DNA from: JAGVSR01 sp031413815
GTDB lineage: Bacteria > Pseudomonadota > Alphaproteobacteria > Rhizobiales > Hyphomicrobiaceae
Direction: 5' to 3'
DNA: 64,000 nucleotides
Assembly: GCA_031413815.1 (NCBI GenBank)
Contig: JANOFU010000037.1
Coordinates: 1 to 64,000 of the forward strand
The translations under genes were made by a program, and so were the position numbers. The notes under the pieces are model-generated. The model made no database searches. It was not told the origin of the DNA and was given only the letters and a program-made list of their open reading frames with translations. Positions 52,326 through 58,571 of this stretch are shown here, in pieces. Each line of letters starts with the position of its first letter. Position 1 is the first letter of the stretch.

Positions 52326-53402
52326 TCACGCGACCGGCGACGTCGAATCCCGATAGATGTGGATCCGGCCGGCCTGATCCTTGATCTCGTAGCCGTCCTC
52401 CGTCGCGCGGACCTCAGCGCTCATCAGGGACACCTTGCCGTGGGCTCCGGGGAGATCGAGCACATAATCCGGCAGTGCGATGCCGGACAGACGGCAGCGA
52501 AGCTCACGCATCAGGCTTTGACCGTGAGCAATTCTCGTGCGGAATTGCGAAGTGCCGGGTGCTAGATCGCCGTGATGCAAATAATACGGTGTGACCCGCG
52601 CTTCGACAAAGGCGCGCATGAGGGCTTCAAGTGTCTCTGCGTCGTCGTTGATACCCTTCAGCAGAACCGATTGGCTGAGCATGGGGATACCAGCGTCCAC
52701 CAACTGCGATATTGCCGCTTGGGCATCATCCGTCAGTTCGCGCGGATGATTGGCGTGCAGGCCGACGTAAACGGTTTTGGTGCCAGATCGCAATGCTTCG
52801 ACAAACTCTGCTGTGACTTTGTCTGGAGCTACGACTGGAACCCGCGTGTGCCAGCGAAGCACTTTGACGTGCGGGATGCTCGAAAGTGCGACTGTGATGT
52901 CCCCGACGCGCCGGGCCGACAGCATGAACGGATCGCCACCGGTCAGGATCACTTCCCAGATTTCAGGGTGCGCGCGGATGTAGGCCAGCGCGGCATCGAT
53001 CTCGCCACCATCTAAGTTGCGTCCAAACTCGGGCCCGACCATTTCGCGGCGGAAGCAGAACCGGCAATAGACCGGGCACACACCCGTGATCTTTAAAAGC
53101 ACACGATCTGGGTAGCGGTGCACCAGACCCGTCACGGGGCTCTTGTCGTGATCGCCGATCGGATCGGCATCTTCGCTGGGATGGACGTCCAGTTCGCGGG
53201 CGCTAGGTACAAACTGCCGCGCAATCGGGTCGTTGGTGTTGGCCGGATCAATGAGTGCCGCCATCGCCGGGCTGATAGCGACGGCATAGCGCTGGGCCAC
53301 GGCGGCGATTTCATCTCGCCGCATTGCCGGTAGGAGTCCCGACGCGACGATCTCGTCTGCGGTTCGGAGCGTTGTCGAGAGGGTCTTCACTTTGGCGGCC
53401 AT
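52326..53402 (-). CDS. Radical SAM lysine 2,3-aminomutase-like protein (EpmB/KamA family)
   Basis: 358 residues from ATG 53402, whose start overlaps the upstream GFA gene by 16 bp. Radical SAM motif Cys109-x3-Cys113-x2-Cys116 in TGVCPVYCRFCFRRE, SAM-binding EVILTGGDPFMLS, and the PLP lysine region DLPGAHGKVSLM. This family includes lysine 2,3-aminomutase and EpmB, which makes beta-lysine for elongation factor P. EpmA is not next to it here, so which role applies is unresolved. Confidence 0.9.
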   Translation of the reverse strand: MAAKVKTLSTTLRTADEIVASGLLPAMRRDEIAAVAQRYAVAISPAMAALIDPANTNDPIARQFVPSARELDVHPSEDADPIGDHDKSPVTGLVHRYPDRVLLKITGVCPVYCRFCFRREMVGPEFGRNLDGGEIDAALAYIRAHPEIWEVILTGGDPFMLSARRVGDITVALSSIPHVKVLRWHTRVPVVAPDKVTAEFVEALRSGTKTVYVGLHANHPRELTDDAQAAISQLVDAGIPMLSQSVLLKGINDDAETLEALMRAFVEARVTPYYLHHGDLAPGTSQFRTRIAHGQSLMRELRCRLSGIALPDYVLDLPGAHGKVSLMSAEVRATEDGYEIKDQAGRIHIYRDSTSPVA

Positions 53403-53863
53403 GGATCGGTCTCATGGTCGGGATGCTGGAATGATGTGAGTTTTCCCAAATCCTCAGCCGTTCGTTCATCCTGCGTGCGATGACCTGGCAAACCGGACAG
53501 GCCATCGAACCAGTCGAGTTTGCCTTCGAGGCCGACCTGTTCGACAGGTGCCACGGCATTGGGTGTATCGAGCGTGCCAATTGCGAGGTCGATCACGCCG
53601 CTGGCGTCCTCATGCATGAACATCGGTGTTCCGCAGCGGTTGCAGAACCCGCGATCGACAATCGATGACGACCGGAACAGAGACGGCGCGCCACGTGTCC
53701 ACTTGAAATTCTGTTCTGGGACCGACACCAAAGCCGCGCCCCACGATCCGAACGCCTTCTGGCACATGCGGCAATGACAGATCCCTGCACGGCCGAGCGG
53801 TACCGCAATGCGATAGCGCACCGCGCCGCACTGGCATCCGCCGGAGAGATTGACGTTGGCCAT
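53387..53863 (-). CDS. GFA/CENP-V family zinc protein
   Basis: 158 residues from ATG 53863 (AGG about 6 nt upstream); TTG or GTG further upstream is unlikely. Zinc-binding Cys pattern of the glutathione-dependent formaldehyde-activating fold: GGCQCGAVRYRI, GICHCRMCQKAFG, and RGFCNRCGTPMFM. Family members bind S-hydroxymethyl-glutathione or have unknown small-molecule roles. Operon-linked to the aminomutase-like gene by overlap. Confidence 0.9.
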   Translation of the reverse strand: MANVNLSGGCQCGAVRYRIAVPLGRAGICHCRMCQKAFGSWGAALVSVPEQNFKWTRGAPSLFRSSSIVDRGFCNRCGTPMFMHEDASGVIDLAIGTLDTPNAVAPVEQVGLEGKLDWFDGLSGLPGHRTQDERTAEDLGKLTSFQHPDHETDPWPPK

Positions 53864-53930
53864 TACATCCTCGCTCGTCACTTACAGACGGCTAGGGCAT
53901 TTGCACGGCTGAAACAAGGTTGAGGCGGTT

Positions 53931-55730
53931 TTACTTATCCAACTTCCTCACAGACAGCAGCCGCGCAAGCAAGCTACGGCGAGTCTCGTCAGTGACCGGC
54001 GCGGCGACCGCTTGGGGGACCGGCGGCGGGGCCACTGGAATGAAGGATGGTTTGACAGTGGTTTCGGGCAGCGGCGGCGGGTTGCGAACAGGTGGTGGCA
54101 GCGGTACAGCCGGCGGTGCCGGGACGCTTGGAACAAGAGGCACGCTCGGAACGGATGTCACGCGCCGTGCGGCCACTGGGGGCGGCTGATCCGGAGCGGC
54201 TTCAGGTTTGTTCTGTTTGGGCAATCCCCGTGGCGCAATGGACTGCTTCAATTCGCGGGCGACGTGGTCGGCGTCTCCATTCCACACCAGGTATTTCTTG
54301 GTCTTGATCAGCGGCAATCGCGACAGGTCAGGCTTACCAACCAACAGCACGACAACCGACTTCTCCCCCGACACTTCGAACGCCAGCGCACTGTTGATCT
54401 CAGCGAGCGGCCACTCTTTGGTGACAGAGTTCTGTGTGACGACAGCCAGCACGGTTCGCGCCGCACCTAATGCGGTGTTGATTTTCTCGGTGAAGGATTT
54501 GCCCCACGCGATGTGCTCTTCATCTAGAAACGCCTTGATGCCGAACCGCTCGCAAGCTTCGTAAACGGGCCGCGCAATGCCGGCTTTGTCTTCGCTGGCA
54601 TGCGAAATGAAGACGTCGAAGTCTTCCGCGCCAAATACCATCTGGCGGATGAACTTGGAGGGGTTTGGATCGAGAGGTATGAGTTTGGCGCATAACTTCA
54701 GAAACACAGGATCATCGTTGCCGCGCACCATCTTCATGAACGACAGGTGCCCATAGACGATGTTGCGGAACGCTTTGCCAGGCAGCAGGGGCACGCTGCC
54801 TTTGGGCCGCCCGCTGTATCGCGCGAAGTGATCTGCAGCGGCCGCGTCCAACCCAAACTTCTGCCAGGCATGCAGCATGGCGCGGATCTGGCGCACGCGC
54901 GAGCGCTGGATGTTGGCCTTCACATTGACGCTGAGCCCGGTCACACTCTGGCGGACAGCGCGGCCTTGCAGACGTACCTTCTTGGTATTGATGGAAAAGC
55001 CACAGGCATGCACCGCCTGCTCGAGCGCCTCACCAGCGATCACCGTCGATGTTGGGCTGTTGTCGACCGTCGTCAGCGCGAGGGCGGGCGGGAACACGGA
55101 CCGGTTGGTTGAGAATGTGATGTCGTCGGCGTAGCGCGTATAGGTGACTTTGTTTTCGCGCGCTAAGCGCAACAACCGCCTGTCGAGCGACGCAGCAATG
55201 AAGTTCGACAGCACGGGCGACGTGGGTGCGCCTTGAGGCAGACCGTTTTTGTACGTGCAGATTTGCGCAAAGATCGTTGCTGCCTTCGGGCCCATCGAAA
55301 ACGGCGGGTTCATAAACAGGCCGCGCACGCGCCCGAAATTGATCGCCGGAAAGAAATCCTGCAAGTCGATGTTAAGGACGAGGTGCATGCTGGCGTGCGG
55401 CGTGGCATTGGAGACGACCCCACGCTGCGGAATGAAGCCGTGGGCCGCCGGATGCGCGCTGTAGAGCTGCTGAAAGACGGGTAACAGTTTGTATTGCAGG
55501 TCGCGCAACATGCCATTGGGCGAACTGATCAGGCGCATGCCGCCGGAGCGCTTCGGAATCTCGAAATGGCGATAGCGCGTTTCGTCAGGCGCGCGGTAGA
55601 GGCCATAGATCAGATCGCCAACACTCACATCGAGGAAGGCTGCAGCGTGCTCAGTGGTCTGTAACGACGCGCCGGGAAATGGCGTAGAGGCGTCAACAGC
55701 CGCCGTACCGTTGTCCGGAGAGGAAGGCAT
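53931..55730 (-). CDS. Retron-type reverse transcriptase fused to TIR domain (RT-TIR), Pro-rich tail
   Basis: 599 residues. RT domain about 50-330: palm motif IDLQDFF with the first catalytic Asp (about 122), NGLPQGAPTSPVLSN (about 162-176), catalytic TRYADDITFS (YADD, 200-203), and the retron RT signature VTGLSVN (about 263-269). TIR domain about 370-500: EDFDVFISHASEDKAGIARPVYEA, TVLAVVTQNSVTKEWPLAEI (Glu444, four residues after Trp, at the NADase catalytic position), VVVLLVGKPD. Residues about 510-575 are a Pro-rich linker or tail, with a short basic helix at the end (RRSLLARLLSVRKLDK). A candidate msr-msd ncRNA lies immediately upstream, overlapping the start. Such retron effectors defend against phages in other bacteria; here that is inference. 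Confidence 0.92.
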   Translation of the reverse strand: MPSSPDNGTAAVDASTPFPGASLQTTEHAAAFLDVSVGDLIYGLYRAPDETRYRHFEIPKRSGGMRLISSPNGMLRDLQYKLLPVFQQLYSAHPAAHGFIPQRGVVSNATPHASMHLVLNIDLQDFFPAINFGRVRGLFMNPPFSMGPKAATIFAQICTYKNGLPQGAPTSPVLSNFIAASLDRRLLRLARENKVTYTRYADDITFSTNRSVFPPALALTTVDNSPTSTVIAGEALEQAVHACGFSINTKKVRLQGRAVRQSVTGLSVNVKANIQRSRVRQIRAMLHAWQKFGLDAAAADHFARYSGRPKGSVPLLPGKAFRNIVYGHLSFMKMVRGNDDPVFLKLCAKLIPLDPNPSKFIRQMVFGAEDFDVFISHASEDKAGIARPVYEACERFGIKAFLDEEHIAWGKSFTEKINTALGAARTVLAVVTQNSVTKEWPLAEINSALAFEVSGEKSVVVLLVGKPDLSRLPLIKTKKYLVWNGDADHVARELKQSIAPRGLPKQNKPEAAPDQPPPVAARRVTSVPSVPLVPSVPAPPAVPLPPPVRNPPPLPETTVKPSFIPVAPPPVPQAVAAPVTDETRRSLLARLLSVRKLDK

Positions 55731-55840
55731 CTCGTCCCTCGTTCCTTACGAACAATAGGGGGTCGCAGACCCCCTATTGTTAAGAGGCGCATTTGTTCTT
55801 CTGCCGCAGGATCAACAGCAGACGTAGAAGGACGAGATGC
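55727..55840 (-). ncRNA. Candidate retron msr-msd RNA
   Basis: About 114 nt on the minus strand, just upstream of and overlapping the RT-TIR start. Its ends (a1 55827-55840, a2 55727-55740) are complementary over 14 nt (13 Watson-Crick pairs and one G-U), as in retron a1/a2 arms. Inside lies a short 5-bp stem (TCTGC ... GCAGA) and a perfect 14-bp hairpin with a 3-nt loop (55751-55781), suited to the msd stem. The first G after a1 could be the branching base, but the common AGC context is absent. Confidence 0.75.
55751..55781. repeat. Perfect 14-bp inverted repeat (msd-type hairpin)
   Basis: Arms AACAATAGGGGGTC and GACCCCCTATTGTT around a 3-nt loop, within the candidate retron RNA. There is no T-run on either side, arguing against a simple terminator. 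Confidence 0.9.
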
Positions 55841-55848
55841 TTGGCGAA

Positions 55849-55876
55849 AGTGTGCCCGAGGCGTGACGAAAGTCAA
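55849..55876 (-). promoter_or_regulatory. Candidate promoter for the retron RNA
   Basis: On the minus strand a good -35 (TTGACT, 55871-55876), 16-nt spacer and weak -10 (CACACT, 55849-55854). It would start transcription close to the a1 arm at 55840. Moderate evidence only. Confidence 0.4.
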
Positions 55877-55928
55877 TCGCCAACGCTTGATCTCAAATGC
55901 TCGCACCGAGGTAAATGCTCAGGCCACG

Positions 55929-56774
55929 TCACTCTGCTTTGCGACGGCTCATGAACGCGATGCGTTCGAACAAGTGGACGTCCTGTTCGTTTTTCAGAAG
56001 TGCGCCGGCGAGCGGAGGGATCAGTTTTCGGCCATCGGTTTCTTTCAGGGTTGAAAGATCGATATCTTCATTGAGCAGCAGTTTCAGCCAATCGAGCAGT
56101 TCCGACGTTGACGGCTTCTTCTTGAGGCCCGGTACATCGCGCATGTCGTAGAAAATGCGCAACGCGTCGGCCACGAGCCGGTGCTTCAGTTTTGGAAAAT
56201 GTACCTCGACAATCTTGGCCATGGTGTCAGCGTCGGGAAACTTGATGTAGTGAAAGAAGCAGCGCCGCAGGAAGGCATCCGGCAGCTCTTTTTCGTTGTT
56301 GGAGGTGATGATGACGATCGGCCGTTGCTGAGCTTTAATTGTTTCGCCCGTCTCGTAGACAAAGAACTCCATGCGATCGAGTTCTTGCAGAAGATCGTTG
56401 GGGAATTCGATGTCGGCTTTGTCGATCTCGTCGATGAGCAGGACCGGACGCCGGTCCATCACGAACGCGTCCCACAGTTTGCCGCGCTTGATGTAGTTGC
56501 GGATGTCTTTGACGCGCTCGTCGCCAAGCTGGCTGTCGCGCAGCCGGGACACGGCATCGTACTCGTACAGGCCCTGCTGGGCTTTGGTGGTCGATTTGAT
56601 GTGCCATTCGATAATGGGCGTGTTGAGGGCGCGGGCCACTTCCAGGGCGAGCACCGTCTTGCCGGTGCCGGGTTCCCCTTTGATCAACAGCGGCCGCTGC
56701 AACGTGATCGCGGCGTTGACCGCGACTTTGAGGTCGCCCGTTGCAACATACGACTTGGAGCCGTCAAACTTCAT
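55929..56774 (-). CDS. MoxR-family AAA ATPase
   Basis: 281 residues from ATG 56774, with GAGG 5 nt upstream; the longer frame has no support. Walker A LLIKGEPGTGKTVLALEVA, Walker B PVLLIDEIDKADIEFPNDLL, sensor 1 PIVIITSNNEKELPDAFLRRCFFHYIKFPD, and the typical ending KNEQDVHLFERIAFMSRR. These chaperone-like ATPases usually work with a VWA-domain partner (CoxE-like) encoded right behind them. Here no such gene follows on the minus strand: the retron takes that place. Confidence 0.9.
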   Translation of the reverse strand: MKFDGSKSYVATGDLKVAVNAAITLQRPLLIKGEPGTGKTVLALEVARALNTPIIEWHIKSTTKAQQGLYEYDAVSRLRDSQLGDERVKDIRNYIKRGKLWDAFVMDRRPVLLIDEIDKADIEFPNDLLQELDRMEFFVYETGETIKAQQRPIVIITSNNEKELPDAFLRRCFFHYIKFPDADTMAKIVEVHFPKLKHRLVADALRIFYDMRDVPGLKKKPSTSELLDWLKLLLNEDIDLSTLKETDGRKLIPPLAGALLKNEQDVHLFERIAFMSRRKAE

Positions 56775-57420
56775 CGAACCTCGCACCTGTGCAAAACATG
56801 GATTGCGGGGCACGGTACGCATCGCGACTGAGGGGGGCAAGGCGGCGCACCGCCCCGACCCAAACGAAGGCGCCGCTCCCGGGAGTGGACGGGAGCGGCG
56901 CTTGAACCGCCGGTGGGGCAGGCGGTTCGGCAGCGACATGGCGCGACCGGACTGTTTCTGGCGCGGGACGGGGTGGTGGGGACCCCGGTGGGAGGGAGAC
57001 GAATTCCGGCGCGAAACGGGCGTCCGGTGCAGGAGGCCCTGTCACCGCTTGGGGATTGCGAGGTCGGTCTCCTTTTCGGCCAATGGGCAGGTTCCACTTG
57101 CGTGCACCGTCAGGGAGTGTTTGACAGTGAGACACAATCAGAGATTGCATAAAAATGGTAAAAGCCCGCTTAAGGAGAATTGAATCGAACGACCCAGCGG
57201 ATCAGCTAGACCCCCTCCGTTGGCGCAGCGCAGAATCTGTAAGGCTCTCAAAAGAGGTCTGTTTCGACGACTCATGGTGGCATTCGAGCGGCCGCCCCCG
57301 CGACAATCTTGACTTCCCTCGCGCAGCACTTCAATAGGAGCGCAACTTGCATGGGTCGTGCGCGTTGCCCCCCACCAGAAATGGGGTTGGGGCTGGAAGT
57401 CAGCTTTGCGGAGGCTTTGT
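56775..57420. other. Intergenic region between the moxR-type gene and dksA
   Basis: 646 bp without a convincing gene. It contains an 11-bp inverted repeat with a 10-nt loop at 56870-56901 (GCGCCGCTCCC / GGGAGCGGCGC). Several frames stay open because of GC richness, but none has a ribosome-binding site or recognisable domain. Promoters for dksA (plus) and the MoxR gene (minus) must lie here. Confidence 0.6.
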
Positions 57421-58092
57421 ATGAGCAAACGCGACCAGAAGGGAAAACCGGCGGCAGGAGCCAAATCTAAGGCCTCTGCACCCGCTCGCGGCAAGCCCGC
57501 CGCGAAAGCAAAAAACGTGGCCGCCCCCGCCCGTAGGCCCGCTGCGAAGGCGTCGCCAGCAGCCGCAAAAGCGGCAACAGCAAATGCCGCTGCTGCCAAG
57601 CCTGCACCCGTAAAATCCGTGACAAAGGCAGCTGTGAAGCAACCCGAAAAGAAGCTGACCGCGCGCGCCAAGATGTCGACCATCGTGCTGTCGCCCGACT
57701 ACCGGCCGTCGGAGGACGAGCCGTTCATGAACGATCATCACCGGATGTATTTCCGGCAAAAGTTGATGGCCTGGAAAGAAGAAATCATCCGGCAGACCAA
57801 GGAAACCCTCGAAGGGTTGCATGAGGACTCTACCCAGCATGCCGACCTCGCCGATCGCGCCACATCCGAGACCGACCGGGCGCTTGAGCTACGTGCCCGC
57901 GATCGCCAGCGCAAGCTGATCTCAAAAATCGATGCCGCCTTATCCCGTCTCGAAGACGGCAGCTACGGGTATTGCGAAGAAACCGGCGAGCCGATCGGCC
58001 TGAAGCGGCTCGATGCCCGGCCGATCGCTACGCTTTCTGTCGAGGCTCAAGAGCGCCACGAGAGGCGCGAGCGCGTCTACCGGGAAGACTGA
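57421..58092 (+). CDS. dksA: DksA/TraR-family transcription regulator with long Lys/Ala/Pro-rich N-terminus
   Basis: 223 residues from ATG 57421 with GGAGG 6 nt upstream. The first about 85 residues are a disordered Lys/Ala/Pro-rich extension unlike the E. coli protein. The conserved body follows: coiled-coil with TSETDRALELRARDRQRKLISKIDAALSRLEDGSYGYCEETGEPIGLKRLDARP. Only one Cys remains where the zinc finger normally has four, as in many alphaproteobacterial DksA proteins, so zinc is probably not bound. Tunes RNA polymerase at stringent-response promoters with ppGpp. Confidence 0.93.
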   Translation: MSKRDQKGKPAAGAKSKASAPARGKPAAKAKNVAAPARRPAAKASPAAAKAATANAAAAKPAPVKSVTKAAVKQPEKKLTARAKMSTIVLSPDYRPSEDEPFMNDHHRMYFRQKLMAWKEEIIRQTKETLEGLHEDSTQHADLADRATSETDRALELRARDRQRKLISKIDAALSRLEDGSYGYCEETGEPIGLKRLDARPIATLSVEAQERHERRERVYRED

Positions 58093-58139
58093 CCCGCTTC
58101 ACCACTACCGGCTGTACCTGCCGAACATGGCTGGCCAAA

Positions 58140-58155
58140 GTGACTGGCCAGTCAC
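58140..58155. promoter_or_regulatory. Perfect 16-bp palindrome
   Basis: GTGACTGGCCAGTCAC between dksA and the next gene, 47 bp after the dksA stop. Perfectly self-complementary; could be an operator. No direct evidence of function. Confidence 0.4.
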
Positions 58156-58257
58156 GCGCAAACTTTCTGCGCCGGAACGGCACAGCCGTTAAGGGACCAT
58201 CAAGGTTTTCCGGGCACCCTTTCATCATTGTCGCGTGAGCGCGGGGAGTGGTGAGCG

Positions 58258-58536
58258 GTGCAAAAGTCGATGTTGGATCTAAGTGGAAAATCCTGGGCGC
58301 GGTCCGCTGCCACGTGGGCCGTGTTCGTTGTTGTGGTGAGCGGCCTGACAGAAGCCGGCTCGACGGACATTTCTCCGGCAAGTGTGCGCCTGCACCAGGC
58401 GGGGGCTGCCAAGATGTCCGAAGCTCTGCGCCGGACGCTGACCGAGAGCGCCCAGCAGGTTGCCAAGGTCGAAGTGCATTCGTTCGATTTGTCGGCACTG
58501 TCACCAGGCGACTTTGGCGACGCAGACAGCCGGTGA
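58258..58536 (+). CDS. Small membrane-anchored or exported protein, unknown
   Basis: 92 residues from GTG 58258, which has GGGGAG 9 nt upstream (ATG 58270 is also in frame but badly spaced). N-terminal hydrophobic segment about 14-33 (ARSAATWAVFVVVVSGLTEAG), then an amphipathic helical region (SEALRRTLTESAQQVAKVEV). No family is recognised. Short gap from dksA; convergent with the mechanosensitive channel gene. Confidence 0.6.
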   Translation: MQKSMLDLSGKSWARSAATWAVFVVVVSGLTEAGSTDISPASVRLHQAGAAKMSEALRRTLTESAQQVAKVEVHSFDLSALSPGDFGDADSR

Positions 58537-58571
58537 TCGTTGCGATCCCGGGCCAATGAGTTCTAACCTGA

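Noticed and set aside
55751..55781. Hairpin read as a rho-independent terminator of the MoxR gene
   Set aside because: No T-run on either strand, and it is enclosed by 14-nt complementary arms typical of a retron RNA; a terminator role is not excluded but is less fitting.
56764..57150. Proline-rich minus-strand frame upstream of the MoxR gene
   Set aside because: No ribosome-binding site, overlaps the MoxR start region and the composition is explained by GC-rich DNA.
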